A stretch of 64,000 bases of DNA from Cheilinus undulatus. Lineage: Eukaryota > Chordata > Actinopteri > Labriformes > Labridae. The notes under the pieces were generated by a model. The model did not search any database. It was not told the DNA's origin and saw only the letters and a program-made list of their open reading frames with translations. The position numbers and the translations under genes were made by a program. The stretch covers positions 27,663,732 to 27,727,731 of the forward strand of contig NC_054886.1 of assembly GCF_018320785.1 (NCBI RefSeq). Reading direction: 5' to 3'. This document shows, in pieces, positions 34,630-46,937 of the stretch; position 1 is the stretch's first letter, and each line of letters begins with the position of its first letter.

Positions 34630-36585
34630 TGTGAGTATTCTACTTCCTGTTTCATGGCGAACAAAAAAAATCCCCACGGCCATGCTTTTTGAGGCAAAAA
34701 AGTCGAGTAAAATCTCATCAATGATCTTTCCTCTTACTATACCCCTGAGATGGAAATGTTTGGATGAATTCCCTGACAGATGTACAGTATCTCCAATGTT
34801 ACATATCAAAATGGCAGACTTCCTGTTTGTTTTAGGATAAGGGTCTAATAGGCTTTTTTGTAGGTGGTGACATAATACTTAAAACCATCAATATTTCAAT
34901 TAAGGAAATATCAATCATTGGGAATGTTAGTGCCAAGTTTCATGGCTCTACAGGAAGTTTAAGCCCTTCCAAGAAGTACTTCCTGTTTCCGCCACTGTAA
35001 ATCACAACCAGAATTCAATCAAGGTATCACTGAGGCTACGGGCATGACAAGGTGGATTTTTTTTACATTGAGACCTTTTAAATGAACAAGAGAAACCAAA
35101 AGCAGATGGGTCCGTCTTCTGATTTTACTTGTCTGTTTTTATTTCACTGATTTAGAATGTATTATTACATCCCTACAATTGGGTGTTAAAATTAATTGCA
35201 AAAGACATTTTTAGTCATTAAATGCATGACACAGACCCAGAACATTCAAAGCAGTAATTTTAACAGACACTACATCTGATTTCCATTATAAGCCATAAAA
35301 GCTTTGAAGCAGATGTTATGGAATAACAGCTCAAATTATGGAATGAGTTTTGAAATTTAGGTCTGTGTGCAGTGAGATGCATGATTTTGATCAGTTATGA
35401 CAACACAGAAAATTCCATCTGCTTATAAAAGCCATTAGTTGTGTCTGAAGAAGCCAGTTGTTTGAATGCACATTGACCTTGATCATATTTGTCTAAGCAA
35501 CTGTAGACTAATTTCACATGCTTTGTGTTTTTTGTTGTGTTTTCAACAATACTGTGAAGTAAAATTTGCAGATTAACACTCACAATATGTTGAATCAAGC
35601 TTGTCAGTGTTACTTTTCTTTGATTTGTTTGTGTAATGCTTTCACGTTTGTCTTGGTTTCCTTTCAGACGCTCTAAAATGACCTTGAAATTCTACTTTAA
35701 TGTTCATGTTGAGCAATGACGCACAAATAAGTATTCCTGAACCGGACCATAAGAGCGCTGAGGGTCTTCTGGGGCCACAACATGGAGTTACCGCAGTAAC
35801 AGTTTGGATAACAGAGGGCCATAAAATCCCTTTCTGTTCACAGAGGGCAGATTCAAGATGGACGTCAGGGGAAGCTGGCAGCTGACATACACGCTGCTGC
35901 CAGAGGTTAAGGAAGGTCGTCTTTGTTTCATGTCTGCTTAAGAGGAATAGAGGTAATAAAATCCATCTTAAAAGAAAATGAATTTCATGTTTATCTTCTT
36001 TTGACCTGGAGCAACCAAAGCGCTGAATCATCTCATTTACAGTGACACATAAATTCACCCCGCTTATACATCGTGTGAACAAGTCTGTGGTTCCTGCAGT
36101 GCAATCTGGTGTCTAATGAAGTTTACAAAAGATATCCTCCAACAGTATGGCTTTTATCTCAGCTTTCCTCCCTGCTGTTTTCCTCGTCCAACACTAAAAG
36201 CTTTCACATGAGAGCTACCCAGATTGCATCCATCCAAGATGAAAGAAATCCTTTTGCAATTCTGCGAATTTGTAGTAAAACGTTGGGTTTAGGCAGGAAA
36301 ATCAGAGAAACTGAAGCTGTGCATTACAGAAAATTACACAAAAACGGTCCAGTATGTTTTAAATTCACATCAGAATGAATTTGTGGATTTTCCCTTCACC
36401 AATGTAGCACAAATGTTTTCATTCAATGTCAAAACTATTTCTACTCAAGTAAAGTTTGAGGGGAGTTTTACATTTTATTGGACTACGTTTCCAAAATGTT
36501 CTGGGGCTTACAAGACCTGCTGCAAGAAGAAGAATGCTTTTCCTAGGTTAACTAGCTTGTACTTGCTAGGTTACAGCTAATTTCA
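34630..36585. other. intergenic, no gene recognised
   Basis: A 146-codon minus-strand frame (35642-36082) has no domain and no splice or promoter context. I see nothing else. Confidence 0.45.
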
Positions 36586-36800
36586 GGTCAGGTATGGGAG
36601 CAGGTTCGGCACTTTGCCGCGTCAGCCTTGGTCCAGTCCTGCTCTAGCCTCCTGACGCCGTCCAGGTCTGCTCCAGGCTCATGCCTCCAGGTATCCTCCA
36701 AGCTAGCCCCTCCATGGCACACACCGCCATCCCTGATGTCTGGACCAGCCCATCGGGTCCTGGGTACCCTGTCTCTGGCGCTAGCTGCATGGTTATTGTT
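36586..36800 (+). repeat. GC-rich dispersed repeat (copy A)
   Basis: Shares ggtatgggagca and cgtccaggtct plus an ordered set of similar blocks with 53980-54240. Identity unknown. Confidence 0.55.
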
Positions 36801-36879
36801 ACTACAAAAGACAAGCCCATGCAACTACAAAGCTAACATACATGATGTAGCTTTGTTTGCTTAAGTCTTTGCTACGTTA

Positions 36880-37870
36880 GTTAAGGAGCTATTTTACCTG
36901 TGCACAGCTAAAGCAGCTTTGTTAGCTTTTTTATATATAGCTATATAGCTCACTTACTTATATAGGTAATGTAGCTTAATACTCTTTAGATAAAGCTACA
37001 TTAGTTATGTAGCTATGTTACCTACACAGATAATGTAGCTTTGTTTGCTTTAGCTTTAGTGATGTTAGTTAAGCAGTTATGTTACCTACACACAGCTAAC
37101 AAAGTATTGTTAGCTTTATACATAGCTACATAGCTCCCTTTTCCGATGTAGATAATGTAGATTAGTTATGTAGCTATATTACCTACACAGCTTATGTAGC
37201 TTTGTTAGATTTTGATCTAGCTACATAGCTATATTACCAAGCTGAAGCTGCTTGGTTTGCTTTAGGTTTGAGTTATGTAGCCATGTTCCCCATGCAGCTA
37301 GCATAGCTCTAGAAGCTTTGGGTAAAGCTAGACAGCTCTGTTATCTATGTAGCTTATTAAGCTTTTAGATACAGCTATGTTAGTTATGCAGCTATATTAC
37401 CTGCAAAGCTAACATATGATTGTTAGCTTTAAAAATAGCTTCATAACTACGTTTCCTATGTAGCTAATTTAGCTTTGTTTGCTTAAGCTATGATAGTTAT
37501 GTAGCTATGTCATCAACACAGTTAACATTGCTTTGTTAGCTTTAGATATAGCCCTAAAGCTATCTTAAATCTGTAGCTGAAGTTGTTTGGTCTGCTTAAG
37601 ATTTAACTAGGCTAGTTAAATAGCAATGTTTCCTACACAGTTAACCTAGCTTTGTTAGCATTACAAATAGCTTCATAACTATGTTACCTGTGCAGCTTAC
37701 ATAGATTTTTTGCTTTAGCTACATTACTAATGTAGCTATTTTACCTACACAGCTAACATACCCTTGTTAGCCTTAAAAATATACACATAATTATGTTACC
37801 TTTGTTGCTACTGTAGCTTCCCTTGCTTATGGTAGCTTCATTAGCTTCAGCTTTAGCAGCATTAGCTGTG
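36880..37870 (+). repeat. degenerate tagct-rich array
   Basis: Imperfect units of roughly 55-75 bases containing gctatgttacctacacagct and aacatagctttgttagcttt. Rich in AluI-type agct sites. Confidence 0.85.
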
Positions 37871-39175
37871 TCAGAGTGTTTACATGGACAACAGGCTTTT
37901 CCTAGCAGACTGTTTACTCTGCCTTATTTTGTAATCAGGTTTTGCAGGTCAGGTTTTTGATTTTTGCCCTTCTGTAGCCTAACCCGTACCCTAAACCTCA
38001 CGCTAAGCCCAACTGGAAGTTTCATCCAGTTTTAATATGAAAGTTTTAGTGTGTATTTCCATTCTGACAGATGACAGATAAGTTGGCAGAGCTTTAGGCC
38101 TTAATGCTCCCTCTCTTCCTCTTCCTCTGGTTATCATTACAGACAAAGTAAAAAGTTAAAACAGACTACAAAATCAGTATACTGTATATTTAGACATGTA
38201 TTTGGTTGTTCAGCTATGTTCTCATGAGTTAAAAATAACTCTCTCTTGCTGTCTTTCTCTTACAAAAGCACACAGGAAATGAGTGAAACGTGTGCGCTCA
38301 TTTGTCAAGCCATTTCCGTTCAAAGTCATTCGCAGTGAAGACACCCAACTGGTAAGTTTGTCTACATGCTTTTCCTGATGTTTTCTGTGTCATGCTTTCA
38401 TATTTTGAAAAACAGTAAATCAACTTCAGCTTTGAAACTCTCCAGTCGGCTCTAAAACGCCTCCTGTTTGTTGCCAGGTTAGACAGTAAATCTGCAAATA
38501 CAACCTTAAAAATTCAGATATACTTTCTAAATCTCTGGAGTAGAGTTTTTCAGATACCTACAATACTTCAAAGTAAAATAGCAAAAAATGTTTAAACCTT
38601 AAATCATCTCTTGCAGGGGGCTGATTTTAAGAACCACTGAAGCAAAAGTTCAAGTAAGGTCTTGTCTTCAGTGCCCCGAAATTCCCGAGAGAGTGGTCTG
38701 TGTAACACATGAACACACTGAATAAAGTAGTGAAGCTTCCTCGTCTACCAAGCGTTATTTTGTCCATCCAAGTGAAATTGCCAAGAGAGAGCATTCTTTA
38801 CTTTAGCTGTAATTTGTTCCACATCTGCGCCTCATTCTCCATCATGTTCTCCTTCTGAAGCTTTGACTGTTTTAAACTCTCACTGAGGCCTGGATTTAAC
38901 TGCCACACTTCTTAAGAAGCCGTCATATGCAAACAACTGCGTGTCTTTCTACCTCTGGTGTCACAGGAAGCGTCATTATCATCGAGCATCTCTTATCTTT
39001 GGCTGTACAAAGTGTTCTAGAGAGCAAAGTCGTTACATTGATTTGAATTGATGTAGCTCAGATTTCAGGGAACATTTTTGTTCAGTTTAGGCTTTATCAC
39101 CCTTTGATTGCAACTGGACTGGAAGTGTTAACCCTTTACTTCCATGACTGACTTCATGGCTTAATGAGCTTCTAC
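37871..39175. other. no gene recognised; one candidate exon rejected
   Basis: A stretch at about 38,285-38,351 ends in a good donor (gtaagt) and reads VKRVRSFVKPFPFKVIRSED in one frame. Its phase does not fit the exon at 41,779 and a stop sits directly upstream. Confidence 0.4.
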
Positions 39176-39177
39176 TA

Positions 39178-39660
39178 CAACCCCAATTCCAAAAAAGCTG
39201 GTACACTGTGTAAAGTGTCAATAAAAACAGAATGCAATGGTTTGCAAATCTCATATACATCTTAATAAAGTAGGGGCAGGGCCACGTTAACTATTGTGTA
39301 GCATCATCTCTTCTCTTAACAACCGTCCGTAAACATCTGGGAAGTGAGGAGACCAGCTACCTCGATCTACTTTTCTGCATTGATAGGGTCTTTCCAGCTG
39401 TGTAATGTTATATGCACTAATGCAATCCCATACCATCAGAGGTGCAGACTTTTGACCTGTGCACTGATGACATGCTGGATGATCCATCTCCTTATAAGTC
39501 CACAGGACATGATGTCAGTAGTTTCCAAAAATAATTTTAGATTTTGATTCATGTGACCACAGAACAGTTTTCCATTTGCCTCAGTTCATTTTAAATGAGC
39601 CTTACTGAGAGAAGACAGCAGCATCAGGATTGTGTTCACATATGGTTTCATATTGGCATG
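39178..39660 (+). mobile_element. DNA transposon relic (aaccccaattccaaaaaa-ended family)
   Basis: Starts with the terminal sequence acaaccccaattccaaaaaa and continues with part of the transposase region, read on the minus strand (for example the phrase cacagaacagttttccattt). Internally deleted. Confidence 0.7.
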
Positions 39661-40310
39661 ATAAAACTTTAAGATGCATTTCAGTCAAGGACCACTTTGT
39701 CAAGAAACACATGATTTGCAGTTATAAATTTGCTATTATTGCTGTTATTTATGTTTGGCGGTATGGCCGTTCTGGGATCCCCCTGCCCTTTAACGAGCCC
39801 CTGTAGGAAGCATCAAGCAGGAACAGCACATGTTCCTGCTCTTCCTGTGCCTACAAGGAAAGCCTGAGCAGCAATAAACCCAGGAAAGAACAGGAATCAC
39901 TAATAACAGAATGACAGTGATTAAGTCAGATGTAGCATAAAGGAGGAGCTGGGGTGGAGGAGGGTTGCAAAAGTAGCTTGCAAAGCATGGCCAGGTTAGA
40001 GCAGGTTAAACATGGCAGTGTGAGTGCAATTAGCCAATGCATGCTTAGAGCGATTTAGCTGGTCGTCAGCTGATGAGATTAGCTGATGAGATTAGCTTAT
40101 CTCGATTACGTGGCAGTCGACTCAAGCCTGCCTGAACTAAAAGTTAAACACTTGATTTGTGGATGGCAAGGTCAACTGTTCTACTGTCAATAAATGCATT
40201 TTGTGTTGACTGTTACATCTCAGTCTCTACAGCCCTAACTATACATGTGCACAGTAAATCTTACATTAATTTATCTTAGAGATGTTCAATAATGTTTTTG
40301 TTGTTCCATC
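39661..40310. other. no gene recognised
   Basis: Unassigned sequence with a direct repeat of gatgagattagct at about 40070-40095. Confidence 0.45.
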
Positions 40311-40315
40311 TAGAG

Positions 40316-41185
40316 CAGTGGTGTCAAACTCAAGGCCCAGAGCCAAATCTGGCCCGTTGGACGGTTATATCAGATCATATATTTGTACTATAACTGGCCC
40401 ACCACTATGAGGTCTGCAGATTTCCTCCAGTATAATAATATAAACTTCAGCTTGATTATTTAAAATGTCCTTGTTAAGCCATTAAAATCTGAAAAAGTAA
40501 AGAGTAAGAAAGATTTTTTTAAAAGTCAAGAATTTGGGGAAAGAAACAATTTGTGTTTTTATTTCCTATTTTAAATTTTGCATCTGAAGATCCTGACTCA
40601 GACTTGATGATTTTGACTTTTTATTTCATATTTTGAGCCTTTCAACTCATAATTTGGACTTTATATATCACATTCTTATCTTTTAGATTCCCAATTTTGA
40701 ATTTTAAGTCATATTATTATTTATGTTGGGTCATACTTGGACTTTTAAAGTAATGATTTAAATTTTTTTCATATTTTGACATTTTAAATCAATAATTGCT
40801 ACTTTCTACATCATATTTTGACCTTTTTGACTCCCAATTTTAAATCTATTTTTAACTTTTTAAGCCATCATTTTGAATTCTAGCTTATATTTTGACATTC
40901 TCAACTCCTAATTTTGATTTTTCTTCCCATATTTTTACCTATCGGATTCACAATTTGAAATTTTAAGTCCCATTTTGACTTTTAAACTCGTGATTTCAAC
41001 TTTCTTCTTGTATATTTGTTTTTTAAAGACATTTTTTTATTTTTGATATCGTGTTCTGATCTTTTAACTAAATTTGGAATTTTTTTTTTATCTCAGATCA
41101 TTTTTTTTTTTTTTTTTAACTTTTTTTAAAATGAAAATGAGGTTGGCCGTTATGGTTAGATGTTGACCCTGTTCTGCCTGCCAGC
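40316..41185 (-). mobile_element. hAT-like element, inverted relative of 28035-28976, truncated
   Basis: Starts cagtggtgtcaaactcaagg and carries the same interior in reverse, a degenerate array of ttttgacttttt-type units, ending near the reverse of the segment at 28090-28140. The other terminus is missing. It ends about 600 bases before the anchor-like exon. Confidence 0.65.
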
Positions 41186-41778
41186 GTTCACTTATGCCTG
41201 CTAACTGCTTGAATAGCTTCATCTTACTCTAGATTTGAAATCATCTTAATTGAAATTTAAACGTTTTTTCACTCCTCCAACACCCGACTTCACTTCCTGT
41301 CACATCCTGGACGGTTTGTCGCTCATATGGTGACAGGATGTGGTTGAGGCCTCAATTATCTTTCAGTCTGAAGTTTCAGATGCTTTTTTTCAGTGTGCTT
41401 GTCCCCTTTTTTCCCTCTCTGCTGTCACATTTACTTTCTGTTGTTTCATGTTTTATAACACTTTAATTTCTTGCCTATCTAAATCTTCTCATTCTCTTAA
41501 ATAAGCCAAGAAAATAAAAGCAAATGTGGCCCAGAGGCTACACAGGCACCGTAAGGGAGAAATATTGTCTGTCCTGTCTGGCTTAGAGAATAAGTTGGCA
41601 AGCAATATTTTAAAACACCACAAAATTGACCTAATCATTGGAGAAATGCAGTCATTCAAACCCTCTTTGGACTCATTTTTGTGCTTGTGTCTTGCTCTGA
41701 CCTTTACTGTTTTCCTGAGACTCCAGGAAAAACAATATTTCTTTAAATTTGACTAAAATTATTGCTTTTATTCACCAG
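41186..41778 (+). other. probable intron upstream of the anchor-like exon
   Basis: T/C-rich sequence leading into acceptor ttcaccag. The open frame from 41526 starts without an ATG and shows no relation to the downstream protein. Confidence 0.4.
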
Positions 41779-42664
41779 GGAGCCAATGCAGGAAGTGAGT
41801 GCAGATCCAAGGGTGCCAAAGGGTGATCACGGAAACTTTGGCAGATCTGAAAGCCCCAAGACAAGCCACCAAAACAATGCGGTTCTTGAGAAGTTTGCCC
41901 AAAATATGACTAAGAGCATAATCCAGTCGTTTCTGAGCCAAATGGAAATGGTGGAGCCTGAGGGGATGGCCAGATTTAATCAGAACCAGGAGATGTTAGC
42001 TGAAGAGTTAGCATCATCTGTGGTTCAGGAAGCCCTGAGGGAAGTCTGTGGAGATCAGAATATTTTGGAGAAAATGGAATCAGATGAAGATGGCAGACAG
42101 GCCACATTTTTGGACCAATCTAAGAACAAATTTTTGGAAAATGACCCAAAGATAGATCCAAACAAAGAGTTCCAGACCTCCGAAGGCATCCAACCCCACA
42201 ATCCATCATTTTCCCAGTCAGGTCTCCCACTTTTGGGATCAATTGACTACCCCGATGCCCCTCCAACAACACCCCTCCTCCCCGAGCTTGAGAGAAGCAG
42301 ATACAGTTTTGCTAAGAAGCTGAAAGGAGGTTTGGCAAAGGTTTTCATGCCATCACCTCCCCCGCCAACCCCGAAGGAGGAAGAAGACGGTGCCAACAAT
42401 GACCCCCGGGTGGAGCTAATGGAACAGTTGATGCAGTCGTTGTCCACAGATGATTTGGCGAGAGAGTATTTGGAAGTTGGCGGTGACCATGGAGCCAGGA
42501 TTGAGGCTTATGCAGAGGCTCTTTCTTGTGGCATCCTAGACTCAGTCTTGTATTTAAAAAACAGAGATCAGATCACAGAAAATAATGATCTCCATCTACT
42601 AGCCCACCAACTAGCTGAAACCATCATTGCCTCTTCACTTGACGAGGTCAGAATGATTGTCTAG
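41779..42664 (+). CDS. A-kinase-anchor-like protein, terminal coding exon (AKAP4/AKAP11-type)
   Basis: The open frame is entered through acceptor ttcaccag at 41771-41778. The first ATG in the exon is at 41786 and the stop is at 42662-42664, giving at least 293 residues if that ATG is used; the true start may lie in an earlier exon. Four helices share the pattern AxxLxxxIIxxxL, at about residues 37-52, 71-87, 242-257 and 271-288 from the ATG (for example LAEELASSVVQEAL and LAHQLAETIIASSL). This is the amphipathic pattern that binds the dimerised RII subunits of protein kinase A. The middle is acidic and proline-rich (PSPPPPTPKEEE). No enzyme fold, signal peptide or membrane segment is seen. 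It is divergent to ccnb3, as human AKAP4 is to CCNB3. The protein is much shorter than mammalian AKAP4 or AKAP11. The family call is inference from helix pattern and synteny. Confidence 0.6.
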
Positions 42665-42800
42665 GGTATGACAGGAATAACTGACCATATTTAAATGGAA
42701 CCAATTTCTTCTGATGCCAACCAACCATTTCCAGCTTTGTTTGTATGCAGATGATTGTGCTTTTTGTTGTGTCCAATAAATAGTTCTCAATTTTGACGGT
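42665..42800 (+). other. 3' UTR and poly(A) signal of the A-kinase-anchor-like gene
   Basis: An AATAAA at 42775-42780, 111 bases after the stop, is followed by a T/G-rich stretch. This supports the exon being the last one of a transcribed plus-strand gene. Confidence 0.65.
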
Positions 42801-42921
42801 GCTCTGATTGTATTCTTACCCTTAACAAATCTGAATTCAAGGTCCTTTTTGCTGACTTGAGAAGTGTTCAATCAAACTAATTTGTATAGCTGACTCCTAT
42901 GATTATCAACATAGAACAGAG

Positions 42922-43686
42922 CAGTGGTTCCCAACCTTTTTCCTCAGGGCCCCCCCAACTCAGGTCTGAGGAAAGCTAAGCCCCCCAGGACCCACTTGGA
43001 AAAATTCAAACCAATTTAAACTTTTTTCATTGACAAAATCAGAACATAATGGGCCCACATACTCTTGTTCTTGCCAACATTAATGTATAAACGATCCATT
43101 ATTATAAGTGTATTGTGGCCACTCTTGAAAACAACAATAAAGAGGATTGTTTATTTTAAAATCTGTAAATTCTCAAGTTTAAAAAGTCAGTAATTTACAA
43201 GAAAAAATGAGACATATTTAACTTTAATTTGATTATAAAGTCAAAAAATCTGATCACTATTTTCAGTTTGGTTTCTTGTAAATTTTTGGCCTAACACTAT
43301 TATAAAAATAGGATTTTTAAATTTCGACATCTTTGAGTTCCATTGTAAAAATTCAAGACTTTATAAATTCAGAAATGGCATGTTTTTCTTTTAAATATCC
43401 TACACTTCAAACTCTCAAATTCTGAGTTTTTCTCTTGTAAATAAACAACTTTAAAATCTCATTTTTTCCCCCCTAAAAATTTTTGACTTTTTTGCTAAAA
43501 ATGAACAGATTCTCTTTATTTAAAAAAATTAAGGTTGGCTTTAATACATTATGTTGCTGATCATGATTCAATAAAAAATATATATGTACATCTAATTTTA
43601 ACAACCTCAGAGCAGACAGGGTCCCGCCCCCTGAGATCTTTGGCGCCCCCCCTAGGGGTGCTTGGACCCCAGGTTGGGAACCAATG
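42922..43686. mobile_element. hAT-like element with near-perfect 8 bp target duplication
   Basis: Ends cagtggttcccaacc and ggttgggaaccaatg, flanked by gaacagag (42914-42921) and gaatagag (43687-43694). Interior is AT-rich with no transposase. It begins about 140 bases after the anchor-like gene's poly(A) signal. Confidence 0.85.
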
Positions 43687-43694
43687 GAATAGAG

Positions 43695-44425
43695 CATTAG
43701 TGTACTGTAATGGAAATGAGACTGTATATCTAATGAGTGGAAACAAAAATGAAAGCACTGGTATCTTCTCTGTTGCCTCTGGGCAATCTCTTTAAATGTG
43801 ATTTACAGTGAAAACAAAGCTTTAGACTCTGAAATCAATTTCCCGGCTGAATTTATTTCTCTATTAAGTTCCCTTTAAACCTGTCCAGTTAAAGAGTGTT
43901 GCTGTCATTTATTGGGAAAACTCAGCAGAGATCCAATAAAAAATGGTTGACTCATATTGGGAACAAACTCTGGCCTATTTAATGACACGTATCCTTGTAG
44001 CTGCATATTTTGTATGAAATACTAGACCTTAGGTGATGGCTTTAGTACAGGGTGTTACAAAATGATCATTGGCAGGAAGCTGCACTGGTGTTGGAAGCAA
44101 TTTTGACTGGAATTCAGCTGCAGTGAGAGAAACGGTCCTGTAGATGGCAGCATAGGAGCAATGTGAGTGTTTTCAACATGAGGTCACTGATTTTTTTTCC
44201 ACTGATATAAACTGATTTATTTCAGTATTTGATAGTGGAAATGACACATTTTTTGAATACATGAGCATCCTGGATTTTGAAACTGATCTTTTAATATAAA
44301 TCTTAAGTAATTTCTTCCATTTAAGCTCTATTTGTCTTTATGGAGTGACCATGAACACCCCTTCCCTAATTAACCAGTGATAACATTGTAGAAGTTTGAT
44401 TTGACATTCAGTTTCCCATCATAAC
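43695..44425. other. no gene recognised
   Basis: Unassigned. A short open frame at 43535-43795 overlaps the hAT end and has no domain. Confidence 0.45.
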
Positions 44426-44429
44426 CAAG

Positions 44430-45720
44430 TGAAAACAGACTTTTAGAAATTTTAGCAAGTTTATTACAAAGAAAAATCTGAAATATCACAGTGATAAGTA
44501 TTCAGACCCTTCGCAACAACACCTAAAATGTCGCTCAGATGCTTCCTATTTCTCTTGATCATTGCTGAGATGTTTCCGTGCGTTGTTTGGGGTCCACCCG
44601 TGGTAAATTTGATTGGACATGATTTGGAAAGGCACATGTCTCTCTATAGAACAGCTGACAATGCATATCAGAGCCAAAACCAAACCATGAGGTCAGAGGA
44701 ACTGCAAGCAGAGCTCAGAGACAGGATTGGTGCAAGGCTACAAAAAAAATCTGACAAAAGAGGGTTGACACAACCGGATCACCTCCAAGAGCTGGTCAAC
44801 TGATCTAAACTGAACACGGGAGAGAAAGAGGTGACCAAGAACCTGATAGTCACTCTGACTGAGCTCCAGAGATTCTGTTCAGAGATGGGACAAAGTTCAA
44901 GAAGGGCAACCATCACTGCAGCCCTCCACCGATCTGGGCTTCATGGCAGGGTGGCTAGATGGAGGCCTCTCCATAGACTGTAGAAAGAACTGAACAAAGC
45001 CTGTGTGACATCAGCCGTCTGCGTACAATAGGCGGACTCAAACTCCTTTTGAAGAAAATCCACGGCAGCTTCCATATTGGAATCACTGTCTCAGCCGAAC
45101 TTTAGATCAACCTAACGGCCCACCCACTAAGCTCGACTTCCTGTTAGTTAGCAAGCTAGCATTCTGGTTGACAGAAAGGTAGCTTCTGCCTGTTGAGCTA
45201 TCTGTCAATCAAATGAGTGAGCCAATCAGTGCCCAGTTAAGTTTTTCCGAGTGTAATCTAAACCATTGTGGTATAAAAAAATCCCCCCCCCAATACCATC
45301 CCGACACTGAAGCATGGTGGTGGCATCATCATGCTGTGGGGGTGTTTTTCAGCAGCAGGGACTAGGAGACTGGTCAGGGTTGGCTACAGACTGGTTCACC
45401 TTCCAACATGACAATGACCTTAGGAGTGGCTTAGGAACAACTCTGAAAATGTCCTGCGAAAGCCGTGACTCGAAACCTATCTCAGGAGAGACCTGAAAAA
45501 GGCTACCCACCGATGGTCCCCGTCCAACCGGACTGAGCTTGAGAGGATTTGCAAAGAAGAAAGGCAGAATATTGTCCAGTCCAGGTGTGCAAACTTGTTG
45601 CATCATATTCAAATAGAGTCAAGGCTGCCAAAGGTGCTTCATACTTTTATCAATTTGATATTTCAGATTTTTTAGTTTTAATAAATTTGTCAAAAATTCT
45701 AAAACTGTGTTTTCACTTTG
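44430..45720 (+). mobile_element. degenerate Tc1-type transposon, interrupted
   Basis: Successive Tc1 landmarks: aagtattcagacccttcgca (44495), gattggacatgatttggaaag (44610), gaggtgaccaagaacctgat (44830), gaagcatggtggtggcatca (45309) and the end near gcatcatattcaaatagagtc (45599). A foreign stretch occupies about 45005-45280. Frames are broken throughout. Confidence 0.85.
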
Positions 45721-46385
45721 TCTTGATTGGGTACTGAGTGTGGATAAATGAGAGGAAAAATGAATTTAAACACTTGGTTTAAATTGTGCTTTACACTTGC
45801 CTCATACTTAGGTGAAATGCTGGGAAGCTAGTTTGAAATGGGCCTAAAAATCTTAATAGATTCAATGTGATTCCTCCATGTTCACTTTAGACTGAAAACT
45901 GGTGTATTGATTTAGCCAGGAAAAAGAGGGAACCATGGGGCGAAAGCAAACATGGATATGATTTTTGCTCAGGAGCAAAAATTACAACACTCTTTCCACC
46001 TCAATGAAACTGTCAGAGGTTGACAAATTAACTGCCAGATCTGGTCAAGTGTACTTCAGCAAAGCAGTTTTGAATTAGTGTTATTGTCCTTTTCCAGCTA
46101 TCGTGTTTGCACGTGTGCACAAACATGCAAACATTTAAACAGATCTGCAAGCAATACAAAACACCTTCTTTTCTTTCACACAACACAGATGGAGTGAGTG
46201 GGAGGGATGACGACTGTATTTTACCGTTGACATGTTAATCCTGGAAAACAGAAAACAACCCAACAAGGAGTTTCAGGATGAACTCACATAAGGAGAACAA
46301 AAGCTGCATTCCATAAAGAGATAGGAAGGCACACAAGCAAGGATTATACTGCAATCTTCAAAGAAAAGCATACTAAAACAGATAT
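45721..46385. other. no gene recognised
   Basis: Unassigned sequence. Confidence 0.45.
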
Positions 46386-46449
46386 ATGCTGGAATAAATA
46401 CATGGATTTGTGGGATGAGCAGCAAAGCTGAGTATGTAGGCTGCACCCA

Positions 46450-46937
46450 TTAAAAATTAGCTAAATGTTCTCTGGTAATGCCAGAAAGCTTATTTTGCTT
46501 TACTTATTTGTGGAAAAAAGGGAAGTTAACCTCAAGAATCATCAAACAGTTGTGACCTTGCTTACTTTTGTCAAAAGAGAGAAATCAGCTCATTTATATG
46601 GCATAAACAAAGACCTCTCTTCTTCTATATCTTCTTTACAACTCCCAGTTGATATAGGAGGTCTGGAGTTTCCAGACCTTGGAATATATAAATTTAGTGC
46701 TCTTCTGCAGTATATATAACTGAATGGGTCAATAATAGTACTTCCTCAATACAGCTGAACATTAAGACCTCCCTCTCTGACTCCCCCCTCTTAAATCTGC
46801 TCTTTCTAGATAGCTTTAAAGCAGTTAAAAATGGTTGCAGCAATCCAATAACTATCAATACGGTTAAGGCCTGGACGACAGTAAAACCCATAGAAGGAAC
46901 ATCTGACCTTTTACGCTTCTTTCAGATCAGAGATTAT
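46450..46937 (+). mobile_element. L1-like LINE ORF2 C-terminal relic, upstream part
   Basis: The frame reads LQLPVDIGGLEFPDLGIYKF near 46630-46690, an L1-type ORF2 motif after the reverse transcriptase. It is split from its downstream part (48077-49030) by the inverted-arm element. Confidence 0.7.

Noticed and set aside
35642..36082. 146-codon minus-strand frame
   Set aside because: No recognisable domain and no supporting signals.
38285..38351. Possible exon reading VKRVRSFVKPFPFKVIRSED before a gtaagt donor
   Set aside because: A stop codon directly precedes it, its donor phase does not fit the exon at 41779, and no homologue is recognised. It might still be an unplaced exon of the anchor-like gene.
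42247..42447. Minus-strand frame across the anchor-like exon
   Set aside because: Antisense shadow of the proline-rich middle of the plus-strand protein.
44528..44803. 91-codon frame with a signal-peptide-like start
   Set aside because: It is degenerate Tc1 leader sequence; the hydrophobic start is chance.
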